Positions 1-10,021 of a stretch of 64,000 bases of DNA are shown here, one piece after another (position 1 is the first letter of the stretch; each line of letters begins with the position of its first letter). The translations under genes and the position numbers were made by a program. The notes under the pieces are model-generated. The model did not search any database and was not told the origin of the DNA. It worked only from the letters and a program-made list of their open reading frames with translations. The stretch is from Thaumatotibia leucotreta (taxonomy: Eukaryota > Arthropoda > Insecta > Lepidoptera > Tortricidae). The DNA lies in NCBI GenBank assembly GCA_025490895.1, contig JALPQI010000760.1, positions 62,001-126,000 of the forward strand, given 5' to 3'.

Positions 1-175
1 GATGAAGTTCATTTTACCTCATCAACTGTGCGTTTTCTAATTAATCTGTCATATACTTCTGCTTATTGTAATCGCCTGTAAATTTTTTTTAAGATGTACA
101 ATAAATAAACATTATCCTATTAAATTGTCCAACTTACAGAAACAAGTTTTGGAACCCAATTTACTTAACGGTCCC
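1..175. repeat. Paralogous flank, empty-site copy
   Basis: This stretch is repeated, diverged, at 514-646 plus 1909-1965. Here the sequence runs without interruption through 'attaaattgtccaactta', the point where the second copy carries a LINE. It therefore serves as the unoccupied target for that insertion. No coding potential was seen. Confidence 0.8.
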
Positions 176-228
176 CTCGCCTGGCAAGGTCTTATGCTGT
201 TCAAAACCGCCTGGAATTGTACATACTT

Positions 229-468
229 ATTATCAAACCGGAATCAGAAAGGGATTCGATAGTACTGTTGACACAACAAATGACTCAAATTTTACCAAGA
301 AAAGAGTTGTTTATACATGTAGTGAGTGATTAATTAATCTATTGTATTTAAGTCTACACTTAAACAATAAATACCTATATGAATTTGATGATCCTAGATT
401 GAGTTATACATACCTACTGTTGTGTCAACAGTGCTTTCGAATCCCATTCTAATCGCGGTTTGATAATA
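229..468. mobile_element. Foldback MITE (TIR ~48 bp)
   Basis: The ends are inverted copies: 'attatcaaaccg' at 229 onward matches the reverse complement of 'cggtttgataat' ending at 468, and similarity continues inward for about 48 bp to 'ctgttgacacaac'. The centre is AT-rich and codes for nothing. A clear target duplication was not found. Confidence 0.75.
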
Positions 469-513
469 CTCTGAGACGTTTATTTGAAGACATATACAAA
501 TTTCGAGTATACA

Positions 514-646
514 GGATGAAGTTTTTTTTTACCTCACCAACTGTGCGTTTTCTAATTGACCTGTCATATAATTCTGCTTATTGTAATTGCATGTCAATTT
601 TTTTTAAGATGTACAATAAATAAACTATATTTTATTAAATTTTCAA
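514..646. repeat. Paralogous flank, occupied copy (left part)
   Basis: Second copy of the sequence at 1-120, sharing 'caactgtgcgttttctaatt' and 'aagatgtacaataaataaac'. It stops at 646 with 'aaattttcaa' (637-646) and resumes at 1909 with the same 10 bases. The right part, 1909-1965, matches 120-172. Confidence 0.85.
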
Positions 647-1908
647 GCTGTTTTCAAGAGTCATTACGAATCGTCTTGCACGCAGGCTTGATGACTTCCA
701 GCCTCCCGAACAAGCCGGTTTCCGAAGAGACTTTAGTACCATAGACCACATCCACACGCTTCGCCAGGTTATACAGAAGACCGAAGAATATAACCTGCCC
801 CTCTGTTTAGCGTTTGTGGACTAAGAGAAAGCCTTCGATTCGATCGAAACATGGGCAGTACTACAGTCTCTTCAACGGTGCCAAGTCGACTACCGCTATA
901 TCTAGGTGTTGAAGTGTTTATACGAGAGCGCCACAATGTCAGTCCGACTCCAAGACCAGAGCTCTAAGCCTATTCTGCTGCAGCGGGGAGTTAGGCAAGG
1001 AGATGTCATCTCCCCTATGCTGTTTACCGCTGCACTGGAAGATGTCTTTAAGACTCTGGACTGGAGATGGCTGGGTATCAACATAAACGGCGAGTACCTC
1101 ACTCACCTTCGAGTCGCTGACAATATAGTAGTCTTGGCTGAGACCTTGGAGGACCTGAGTACTATTCTCGTTGACCTCAGTAAAGCCTCCGAGCGAGTTG
1201 GTCTTAGGATGAACATGGATAAGACGAAAATCATGTCAAATTCCCATGTAGCACCAACTCCCTTAATAATCGGAGACTTTACACTCGAAGTTGTAGACGA
1301 ATATATATACCTAGGGCAAACTATTCAGTTAGGTAGGCCCAACTTCGAGAAAGAGGCCAATCGTCGAATCCGACTTGGTTGGGCAGCCGTCGGGAAGCTA
1401 CGACACATATTTTCGTCCAATATTCCGCAGTGTTTGAAGACGAATGTCTTTAATCAGTGTGTGTTGCCAGTGATGACATACGGTACTGAAACGTGGCCGC
1501 TTACAATGGGCCTCATAAGAAGGCTCAAAGTCACCCAAAGGGCAATGGAGAGGGCTATGCTAGGAGTCTCTCTGCGTGATCGGATTAAAAATGAGACCAT
1601 CCGCAGCAGAACCAAAGTAACCGAAATAGCTCTCCGAATCGCTAAACTGAAGTGGCAGGGGGCTGGGCACATTGCGCGTAGAACCGATGATCGTTGGGGC
1701 GGGAAGGTTCTTGAGTGGCGGCCACGTACCGGAAGGCGTAGCGTGGGTAGGCCCCCCACAAGGTGGACCGATGACCTGGTGAAGGCCGCAGGAGTCCGCT
1801 GGATGCGGGTGGCGCAGGACCGGTCATTGTGGCAATCTTTGGGGGAGGCCTATATTCAGCAGTGGACGTCTTTCGGCTGATATGATGATGATGATGATGA
1901 TGATGATG
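647..1908 (+). mobile_element. RTE-A LINE, 5'-truncated, with 10-bp TSD
   Basis: Non-LTR retrotransposon of the RTE type. It is flanked by the direct repeat 'aaattttcaa' (637-646 and 1909-1918) and ends in a (TGA)n microsatellite instead of poly(A), as is usual in RTE elements. Only the C-terminal half of the reverse transcriptase remains, consistent with incomplete target-primed reverse transcription. The paralogous empty site at 118-140 confirms both boundaries. Confidence 0.9.
648..1880 (+). pseudogene. RTE-A reverse transcriptase, C-terminal remnant
   Basis: One frame runs from 648 to the TGA at 1878-1880, with in-frame stops at 822-824 (inside the conserved 'FVDxEKAFDSIE' block) and 903-905. 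Recognisable blocks, in order, are 'EQAGFRRDFSTIDH' (finger/palm), 'EKAFDSIE', 'GVRQGDVISPMLF', and the catalytic box read as VADN (1113-1124) where active relatives, including the copy at 61.2-61.8 kb, have FADD. The C terminus contains a DRWGGK...GRPPTRWTDDL region and ends 'GEAYIQQWTSFG'. The endonuclease and the N-terminal RT are absent. Two stops and a changed catalytic aspartate mean it cannot supply activity. Everything downstream of the second stop is open (about 324 codons), so the decay looks moderate. Confidence 0.9.
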
Positions 1909-1965
1909 AAATTTTCAAACTTACAAAAACAAGTTTTGAAACTCAATTTACTTAACAGTTAAAAA

Positions 1966-2555
1966 AATAAAGGGGCTGATGACGTGCAGGGCTGACGCCT
2001 GCCAGGTCATGGCTATTGCTCTGATGAATGCCATAGGTAAATCGTAAGTATACAAATTTTTAACCTTACAGGGAGACAGCTACTCCTACCGGGAAACCGC
2101 TACTAGAGTACTGTCAAAGGCAAAATTAGTTGTACATAAAAAAGCTTAAAAGCATGTTCCTGAGCACTTTGATTGTGTTAAAAAAATCGTTATTCGATAC
2201 ATACCTAGTCTTGCACTTGCCTGTACTGTTCTTACATCATCTACTGTGACCGGTTGTATACAGGATTAACAGCTCAGCCCGTAGCAATAAAATAGAGTGA
2301 TGGCCTTTTGAGGTAGCAGGTTCAACCCCCGACCCGACCCTTAAGACAACTTTTACATGGTATCGCCACCAGATTTATGAAGGAGCTAATTATGCTTACA
2401 AATATCTCAATCTCAACAGATAATATAAACGTCCACGTTGTTTAATTCATGCGTTGTGCGGATAAGTCGCCAAGTCTTTGGTCTTTAGTTACGTATTTAG
2501 GTATTGCGGTACAGCGAGGAAATGCCGCCAGCATCTTCGGTACAATGCCACAAGG
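1966..2555. other. Unassigned intergenic DNA
   Basis: No ORF or long repeat was seen. A stretch around 2264-2335 contains a B-box-like 'ggttcaaccccc' and could be an old tRNA-derived SINE head, but no A box or second copy was recognised. Confidence 0.4.
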
Positions 2556-2663
2556 ACCAATCTTAGATAATTATCTTAGTTAATTATCTAACCTAACCAA
2601 TCTTAGATAATTATCTAACCTAATAAATCTTAGGTAATTATCTAACCTAACCTAGGTTAGATA
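2556..2663. repeat. Short tandem repeat, ~25-35 bp unit
   Basis: Three to four imperfect copies of 'aatcttagataattatctaa' plus 'cctaacc', ending with an inverted 'cctaggttagatag'. Each unit is itself partly palindromic. Confidence 0.75.
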
Positions 2664-2849
2664 GAATTAATTTATTATTATAAATTGTACAGTAGGTATT
2701 GCGTCTTGTCGACTTACAGAACATTATTCATTAATAGATTTATTAGGATATCGAGCACTTTCTAACACAGATTGATATTCAGCTATCGTTTAATTAGTAT
2801 CAAGAGCTAAAGGGACAAGAAGGCTAGTTAATAATAATAATAAACATTT

Positions 2850-3055
2850 ATTCGTGACACGATTGAAGTGTCACTGACCATTATTTGATAAAAGATGGAT
2901 GATGGGCAGCAGCGTCATCATAATGGACACATTGCTGCGATCGCCGACCCGCTTGCCCAGCGTGGTGATTATGGGCATTTACCTCCTAATGCGTCTATAC
3001 GCATAGTTAACAGGAGAGGCCTACGTCCAGCAGTAGACTATCATAGGCTGATGAA
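2850..3055 (+). mobile_element. SINE-1 copy, 5'-truncated
   Basis: Covers the consensus from 'attgaagtgtcactgacc' to the tail 'tatcataggctgatga'. The head ('ccgtgtggtgacggcagt') is missing. A (ATA)n run lies just upstream. Confidence 0.85.
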
Positions 3056-3153
3056 GAACGTGACACACTAGACACAATATAAATAAAATAATAACAGAGA
3101 AAAGTTGGTGCATCACGAAATGGATCCATCTCAGCGTTCGTTATCATTTCGAT

Positions 3154-3232
3154 CGGTAGCTCAATCGGAAGTGACCCTACCTGCGAAGCTGGATGGACCG
3201 GGTTCGAATCCTAGGCATTATTATTTGTAAAA
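3154..3232 (+). mobile_element. SINE-2 head fragment
   Basis: A tRNA-like head only: 'ggtagctcaatcgg' (A-box position), the arm around 'ctgcgaagctgg' and the B box 'gggttcgaatcct'. The body and (TTTA)n tail are absent. Confidence 0.7.
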
Positions 3233-3354
3233 ATTACCCGTATGTAATATTATTTGTAAAATTCTCATCATCAGCCTATAATAGTCCAATGCTGGACGTA
3301 GGCTTCTCCTATTAACTATGCGTATAAACGCATTGGGAGGTAAATACCCATAAT

Positions 3355-4189
3355 TTTGAAGTTGTTCCCAGGATTTTTTCCGTCAAGGATCTCGGTGTTG
3401 TATTTGATGAACGCCTCACTTTCCACGAGCATATCCGTACAGTTGCGGATAGTTCTTTTAAGAGACTTGGTTTTGTGCTCCGCAGTGTCAGAGATTTCTG
3501 GGACATTGGAGCTATAGGGATGGTTTATATGGTTCTGGTCAGAAGTAAGCTTGAGGCCTCGTCAGTCATCTGGCACCCGCACGAGTCTACCTACGCCTTA
3601 CTCCTGGAGAAGATCCAAAAGGCATTCTTGAGATTTTTGTTTAAAAAAAGGTTTGGGTATTATCCATTCCTCTATCCAACAAAATATTTACTCGGATGTC
3701 TCGGATACAACATCGGTGCGGCGTAACAACAAATTGCTGACCTACACTTGTCGCATAATGCGTGGTGAGTTAGACTGCCCCGAACTCGTGGCTCGAGTTT
3801 TAAGGCTGTATGTCCCGGATGTGCCAAGATTTGCTTTGAGACCACGAGTACGCCCACTGTTGGCAGTGCCCACGACGCGCACGGTATCTCACAGATATTC
3901 GCCTCTCCTTCGCGCGCTCGCTCTGCTCAATACGCTCTTGACATCGGCACCAGAATGTGACTTGTTTGCGTGGAGATGGGCGACTGTGTGCAGTGAATGT
4001 TTAAGGTTTTGCGAGTCGATTGATGATAGGCTGTCTAGTACCTTTGTTTGATGTCACACTATTTTTATTGTATTACATAGAATATTATATTTTGTTTCTG
4101 TTATGTAACCAATGTTTGATTTCTCGGTGTATTGGCTTGTCTGTAATGCCGTGTAAATATGTTGTTAAATAAATAAATAAATAAATAAA
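3355..4189 (+). mobile_element. Jockey-like LINE, 5'-truncated
   Basis: Inserted in SINE-1 with the target repeat 'ataat' (3350-3354 and 4190-4194). It contains the C-terminal end of a LINE ORF, about 130 bp of 3' UTR and a (TAAA)n tail (4167-4189). Confidence 0.85.
3360..4051 (+). pseudogene. LINE RT C-terminal domain, frameshifted
   Basis: The first frame reads 'FSVKDLGVVFDERLTFHEH' followed by 'VRSKLEASSVIWHPHEST' and 'IQKAFLRFL', the post-catalytic region typical of Jockey/I-group LINE polymerases (usually LEYASVVW...). After 'LLGCLGYN' (about 3710) the homology moves to another frame ('RRNNKLLTYTCRIMRGELDC') and ends with TGA at 4049-4051. The sequence therefore carries one frameshift and lacks all catalytic motifs. 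The clade is named from general resemblance only; CR1 or I would be hard to exclude by eye. Confidence 0.8.
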
Positions 4190-4259
4190 ATAATCGCCAG
4201 GCTGGGCAAGCGGATTGATAATAGCAGTAATGATGACGCTGCTGCCGACTAGGACTAAG

Positions 4260-4525
4260 GGACTAAGGGATAAGAGTCGACTAAGGGATTGAAGTGTCAC
4301 CGACAATTTATTGAAGATTGACGGTGGGCAGCAGCGTCATCGTGATGAACACAATACTGCGATCGCCAACCCGCTTGCCCAGCGTGGCGATTATGAGCAT
4401 TGAGTGGGACTAGGTCGATTTGTGTAAGATGTCCCAAGATATTTATTTATTTACCTCCTATAGTAATAGGAGATGCATACGTCCAGCAGTGGACTGAAAT
4501 AGGCTCATGAATCTCATGATGTGAT
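4260..4525 (+). mobile_element. SINE-1 copy with nested SINE-2 tail
   Basis: Plus-strand copy from 'gtcgactaagggattgaagt' to a degraded tail near 4520. It is split at 'gagcatt' (4401) by a SINE-2 3' fragment and resumes with 'acctcctatagtaatagg' at 4453. Confidence 0.8.
4402..4452 (+). mobile_element. SINE-2 3'-end fragment, nested
   Basis: 'gtgggactaggtcgatttgt' through 'aagatatttatttattt': the last ~50 bp of SINE-2, a strongly 5'-truncated insertion. The (TTTA)n tail overlaps the likely 'attta' target, so the exact edge is ambiguous. Confidence 0.8.
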
Positions 4526-5244
4526 GTGTAAAAATACGAAAGGGAAGACTATTCGCTACATGCCCGTCAGTTTTGCCAACGTTCAATAGACATGTTCAAA
4601 ACCGATACAAACAGTATTGCCATTCCATTTTCGATATACAGCACCGAATAGTCGGCATAAAAAGTTCCCCACGATACTCAATTAAATGTTCTCAACTCGG
4701 AACTCCGCCCGTGTTCGTTGTATCGGCGTTTTCGTTTTTCTAATAATGCTTTTCGGACTTTTTGTTATCTGCCGGTATTTTAGTGTTTTCCACATTGTTT
4801 TGTTAATGTTAAAAGTTTAAAATAAAAGGATGTTTTCTCAAAAACATAAGAGAAATTATTGAAAGCTTGGAGTTTATTTATTGGATTCCTGATTTTTAAA
4901 GAAAACCGTTGTTATAAAATATAACACGGTGAACGATATGATGTGTTACCAATTTCAAAGGACTGCGATTTTTTAGTTGCAACAATTTATTACTATAAAT
5001 ATGAAAAAGCAAGAAAAAAAACGTAACATTTTGTGATTAAATTTACTTTTAGTCAATATGACTACCTTTTGCCTTGACTATGGTCTTCAAATGGTAAAAA
5101 AATATTTGCTTGCAGCACGTTTGTGATCCAGTAGTAGTGGTATGTGCCAGTGAAATACGATTGCTTTCTTCATTGCATTTATACTAGCATGTTTAATTGC
5201 TCTCACTTTTCTTTTCAAAATAGACCAGATTTTCATCTGCACTG
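4526..5244. other. Unassigned AT-rich DNA
   Basis: Read on both strands. No ORF of interest, no inverted ends and no recognised repeat were found. Confidence 0.5.
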
Positions 5245-5425
5245 GAGGTAAATGCTCATAACCGTCACGCTGGGCAAGCGGATTGGCGATCGCAGTAATG
5301 TGTCCACTATGATGACATCTCTGCCCATCATCAATACAATCAAAGAATGATCAGTGTCTTCCATCCCTTACGACACCCACGGGAAAAGTTGGGGTGGTGA
5401 CAAATGTGTTCTTGCTGCCATCATA
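5245..5425 (-). mobile_element. SINE-1 copy, tail missing
   Basis: From 'ggaggtaaatgctcataacc' to the reverse complement of the head ('ttggggtggtgacaaatgt'). The RTE-like tail is absent, and about 20 bp before 'cttacgacacccacgggaa' are lost. Confidence 0.8.
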
Positions 5426-5879
5426 TCAAAAAAAAACAAACAACAATAATAAAATAAAACAAGTAACTGTAATAAGTAATAATGTATAAATAGGTTAGTT
5501 ATAAGAGAGCATGTCTCCGCCAACAAACTGTTCTACAGTTTGGCGGGCAATAATATATATTAATTGTAGGTTGTAGCCACACTGAAAATCAAAACCTCAT
5601 AACTCACACAGGTCCATAAATCTCATACAAACTTGTCAATAAAGACTTCCGACTATAACCGCCCAATCAGTCAGCAAAACATCAAAGCTTCCAACCACTT
5701 AGAAAAAATAAACAGCACCAATGGCTGCGAAAAACGAGAAATGGACCTCAGTTGGACCTTAGCTGGGCTGCATCAGCTGCATGCTGTTTTGCAGCACTAA
5801 TTGAAATCCGCCGTGAGAAACGTCCAGTCTGGGGTGGTCCAGGTTATGAGATTAAAAATAGGTAACGCGAAATTTAAAA
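5426..5879. other. Unassigned DNA with a short hairpin
   Basis: Contains a small inverted repeat around 5518-5550 ('ccgccaa...ttggcgg') next to 'gagagcatgtctcc', probably a remnant of a dispersed element. Nothing else was recognised. Confidence 0.45.
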
Positions 5880-6139
5880 TACAGTATGTAGCACCTCGTA
5901 GAGCAAAGAAAGAAACCCATTAATGTTTAGATCATACTAAACCACTTTTACTATGGGGCGAAACCCGAATTCACGAAAATATTTCTGACAGTTTCATACA
6001 TTTTGATTGCGTGATCATGAACACGTTGTATGGGAGAGTTATAATTTAATTCGAGTTTGGCCTTATAGTAAAAGTTGTTTAGTATGATCTAAATATTATT
6101 GGGTTTCTTTCTTTACTCTACGAGATGATACATACTGTA
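5880..6139. mobile_element. Foldback MITE, ~90-bp arms
   Basis: The left end 'tacagtatgta' pairs with the right end 'tacatactgta'. Inside, 'ttagatcatactaaaccact' and 'cttttactatgggg' recur inverted before the loop. The subterminal block 'acttttactatggggcgaaa' is shared with the MITE at 44723-44986, so the two are probably distant relatives. Confidence 0.85.
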
Positions 6140-6779
6140 GGTAACACTAAAGAAGCTGCTCATACAAAACATTTTTTGTGACATGAAATAATATATTGAA
6201 TGACAATTTGATTACTTAAACAATTTACTTATTTTGAACTTTGTTACCAATTGAAATAAATTTGTAACCTACGAATGACAAACCAAAGATTGCCAGTAAT
6301 TAACATGACTCAGTGAATAATATGAGTATTAAAGAGTGTTTTTATGCGTTTTTGTACGCGTTTTTATTGTTAATTATTATCACCATTTTATTTTCCGTTT
6401 TATGAAAGCAAACGAGAATATTATGCCAGAATAGCAGACAAACATGCGTCTTCTACAAGATAACCGAAAATGACTCCACTATTTATACGCAGTTCGTCAA
6501 TAATTTGGGAATAGTAAAAAACTTGATTGGTGCAACAGAGTAATCGCATAGAACTACCCTAAATTAGATAAAAAAATTGTTAGTTTAAATAGGATTGAGG
6601 TATGTAACCAGAGGAAATCCCTAGGAAAATCTATTATCCCCGGAGCACAAGAAAACACAGCCGGAATGTTCATGTATTGCAAGAGGACAAAACTATCGAA
6701 TATCGGTATGAAAAAGCTACAGGGTATTTTTTTTCTCGTGTAGTGGGTTCGATTCCCGGTTTAACCATGAAATTATTTA
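6140..6779. other. Unassigned AT-rich DNA
   Basis: No element boundaries were seen. A small frame starting at 6677 reads into the neighbouring repeat array and shows no domain; I do not call it a gene. Confidence 0.45.
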
Positions 6780-7300
6780 AAATGCAATTGAACTTGTTTT
6801 TTTTAGATCGAAATAATGTCTTCTTTCAGCACGACATTCTTTTACAATTATTAAGGTACTTTACCTCTAACGACGTGATTTTTTTTTCAGATAATTATTT
6901 TTCTATTAATCAAATTGTATTGTTTACTGAGTTTTTAAAATAAAATGAAGTCTTCTTTCAGCAAGATATGCTACCAATGATAATTAAGGTACCTTTTCTC
7001 TGACGACACGATATTTTTCTTCATAAAATATATTTTTTAAGTAAATATGTATAATGCATAATATGGTAAAGTAAGTATGCAATTGTACTGAGTTTTATAA
7101 ATAAAAATAAATCTTCTTTCAGAAAAATATGCTACCTATGATAGGTAATAAAAGTACTTTTCCTCTGACGACGCGATAAAAAATTATTCATACAATTTTT
7201 TTTCCATAAAAAAATGCAATTTTACTATTTTTTTTTAATAAAATGATTTTTTCTTTTAGCAACATATGCTACCTATGATATTTAAGGTACTTTCCCTCCG
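6780..7300. repeat. Diverged tandem array, four ~130-160 bp units
   Basis: Four units start near 6780, 6925, 7078 and 7208. Each has 'caattg/caatttta', 'ttttaaataaaat', a pyrimidine tract ending in CAG or TAG ('tcttctttcagca'), 'atgctacctatgat', 'aaggtac' and 'cctctgacgacgcgat'. Units are clearly homologous but far from identical, so the array is old. Confidence 0.8.
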
Positions 7301-8279
7301 TGTGGTTTCGCCGTGGGACGCCCTGTATATGTGCATCAGGTGAGTTTGTCTATCTGAACTTTAAAATGTCCACTCTTTGTACCTCGATTTCTTTATAACT
7401 GTGTTATATTACTGTCTGCAAATATTTTATCTTTCCGCTTGATCATGTAGCTTGCACCAACCTGTCAGAAGGGAGCGGACTTTTTTCCTTGAATGGCGGC
7501 GCTGCGAGAGACAAAAAGCGTCGGAATTGAGCGCAGTGTTAGCGCTCTGTAATTACAACCGTGGATAAGTAGACAAATGTATGCGGAATCTATTGGACGA
7601 AATAGATAAACGTATGCACTATCGGTAAGAATGGACAAATCAGTGGATGAAGTAGAAATAGGTAATAATGATAGATTGATATTATAATAGTACGTTAGGA
7701 ACTTAGGATACAAGTGCGTAAAACATGAAATTCGAAAGGGAGTGTTTTAAATTGACACGAGTTACGAATATCGTTTTTTCACGTGTCTCGTACGACGTTT
7801 TTTAGTATAGGTGAATGGAATAGGATGAAGTTTTGGACCTGACATAAAATGTGCCACTTTTCGCACTAGCGCGTAAAAAAGGCACCTTCTGTACTAAAAA
7901 GTAAATGTGGGACTGAAAACATACAAACGAACTTCCCCGTTGGAAAAAAAAATTATCGAATTAGACCTAAGTAGATATCAATGCAGTTTTTAATTAAGCA
8001 TAACATGTAATTACGAGTACATAATAATGTCAGCCTACTTATTTCTCAAGCATCTGCTTTGCTAATAAAAAAATATTGAATATATGCTTGTTACATCTAG
8101 TCCAATCTATATTCCTGATCAATTATTGTTTTTTACTGAATACCTACACTAAAGTAAAACACTTTTCACGACCTACTGCACTTTGCCCTCTTTCATTAGT
8201 TCTCTTTTCTTTAATTAAATTACTCGTTTTCTTTCTTCGGTATTCGTTCGCTCCTTTTATGTTTTTATCAATCTAACGG
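7301..8279. other. Unassigned DNA
   Basis: Begins with 'gtggtttcgccgtgggacgc', continuing from the last array unit, then AT-rich sequence. Small frames at 7465-7713 and 8076-8276 have low-complexity translations and no start context or domain. Confidence 0.4.
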
Positions 8280-8420
8280 GTCGGTTGCACTAAACTGTCT
8301 ATCAGCGTTAAAACGAACGCAATATCATATTTCATTTATTCATGAAAGACATTTTGGTAGAAGACTGTCAAATTGCATGTACTGCAAATACTGTCAATGA
8401 CAGTTTGTTGGCAGTGCATT
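8280..8420. mobile_element. Probable short TIR element
   Basis: The left 'ggttgcactaaactgtc' is partly inverted on the right as 'gacagtttgttggcagtgca', which suggests a roughly 140-bp non-autonomous DNA element. Only one copy was seen. Confidence 0.5.
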
Positions 8421-8436
8421 TGCTCTTGATGTTTAC

Positions 8437-8704
8437 AATAGGGATGATGACTGTAGTTAAAATAAATTATTTAACATTATGCACGACATAATACACGAAG
8501 AAATTATTACGAAGATGGAGATTGCAGTAATTTTTGTACAGAACTTCTATTTAATAAATTGAAAAGAACTTAAAAGAGTAGGTCATTTGGCAATACTCAA
8601 ACGTGACGTCACTTTTGAGTATTTCATATAAAATTCCATAGTGGTGATCGTTTTGATAGTTCGAAAAAAGATGCTGATTTGACTTGCCACTCATCATGCC
8701 TATT
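8437..8704 (+). mobile_element. MITE-Z copy 1 (268 bp)
   Basis: One of three copies with the same length and order, the others at 15676-15943 and 35494-35760. Ends are 'aatagggatgatga' and 'tcatcatgcctatt', a TIR of about 14 bp with one central mismatch. The interior includes 'acgtgacgtcactttt', a CRE-like palindrome, and is non-coding. Confidence 0.85.
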
Positions 8705-8842
8705 GTGTCCTATAAGAATTATTGGCTAATCTGTATTCATGCTAGTATAATAAAAAAACCTTTAAGTATAATTACCTACTCGTAAAGTTATGCGGAGCTT
8801 ACATTAAATGGTAGAGTAGGTAATCGGGATCAAAGAAAATGT

Positions 8843-9012
8843 AAGGCACTGGTCTCACCGCGAGCTACTAAGCTAGGAACTATGGACTATAAACATAAAC
8901 ACGAACAAAAGATACGGGAGTGTAAAAAAAGAGACACAAGAGTGTGTATCTTTCGTTCGTGTTTATAGCCCATAGTTCATAGCTTAGTAGCTCGCGATGA
9001 GACCAGTGCCTT
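8843..9012. mobile_element. Foldback MITE, ~70-bp arms
   Basis: 'aggcactggtctcaccgcga' on the left pairs with 'tcgcgatgagaccagtgcct' on the right. The arms continue through 'ctactaagct' and 'cgaac', leaving a loop of about 30 bp. One copy in the window. Confidence 0.85.
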
Positions 9013-9854
9013 TGGGATATATTCAATGATCTTGACCACAAGTTACTAACATTTTTCTTTCTGGCATTTTATCAAATGAGATTTATTTATATTTATACCC
9101 AAGGGGTGTAATGGGGTAAATGAGATTTTTGAGAAATCGTTGAATCGTTTTTTTTCATGTAAATTAGTAATTATTTGAATCTGCTTAAATAGGCTAACCT
9201 ACATTTTGTACTGTAGACCGGATAGTAGTCGATTGTGGTGGATTATTAATATCAATTATTAAAATGATTGGTTCACTGGTAATAGCTTTATTATTAGTGT
9301 ACTGAATTAAACATTTTGGAACCATTCAACATAAAAATCGCTCACGTTAAATGTCTGAACTTCAACTGCCCAGGTCATTTTGATCACACGCAAGGGAATT
9401 AAATAAAGTACAACTTATACGGATATACCGGATGTGATTTATTCGGGGCCAGCGTTTAAATCACTTCTGCGCGCCGTGGACGTAGGTCGGAGTCCGAGGG
9501 GATTTAAAATTTCCTTTGGTAAGGGTAGTTTTTCCTCAGCTGTATATTAAATTGGGTAGGAATGATGGTTATTTTTATACTTTCTGTAGGTGTTTACCAT
9601 TTTAGTGTATCATTTATGAGATGTAATTTATAGTGTTGTTTATGTGGCTGCTGAAAGATTTTGCGGAAAAGATTAGATATTATATTTATGAGACAGAATA
9701 CAGAAAAATAAAAATATCTATGGTTTGTGAATCAAGAAAAAATCCGTGTTTGAAGTGTTTGTCATCAGATTCACCTACGTTTTTTGTTTGCATACTCTTA
9801 ACTATTGACTTGAACTATGAATCATATAGCTTATTTTACCTACATTTATTGCTC
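9013..9854. other. Unassigned DNA
   Basis: No repeats were recognised. An open frame from 9633 runs into the LINE fragment that follows; its first 70 codons are AT-driven and unrelated to any family I know. Confidence 0.45.
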
Positions 9855-10021
9855 AGCGTGGGAAGGCCCCCCACAAGATGGAGCGACGACCTGGTAAAGG
9901 TTGCGGGTAATGCGGGTGTCCAATGGATGCGGACAGCTCACGATCGATCTTTGTGGAACTCTCTGGGGGAGGCCTATGTCCAGCAGTGGACGTCAATTGG
10001 CTGATGATGATGATGATGATT
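9855..10021 (+). mobile_element. RTE-A LINE, 3'-end fragment
   Basis: Encodes the last ~50 residues of the RTE-A polymerase ('VGRPPTRWSDDLVKVAG' to 'GEAYVQQWTSIG', stop at 10002-10004), followed by (TGA)n. It is extremely 5'-truncated. Its nucleotide tail 'gaggcctatgtccagcagtg' is the closest match in the window to the SINE-1 tail. Confidence 0.9.

Larger units (their letters stand above)
3265..4253 (-). mobile_element. SINE-1 copy interrupted by a LINE
   Basis: Minus-strand SINE-1. The tail half is 3265-3354 and the middle part 4195-4253. They join as 'cccataat' + 'cgcca', as in other copies, once the LINE at 3355-4189 is removed. At about 4253 it runs directly into a plus-strand SINE-1, giving a head-to-head pair. 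Confidence 0.85.

Noticed and set aside
9633..10004. A 123-residue novel protein ending in a conserved domain
   Set aside because: The conserved end is the RTE-A C terminus; the first part is chance open sequence upstream of the truncated LINE.
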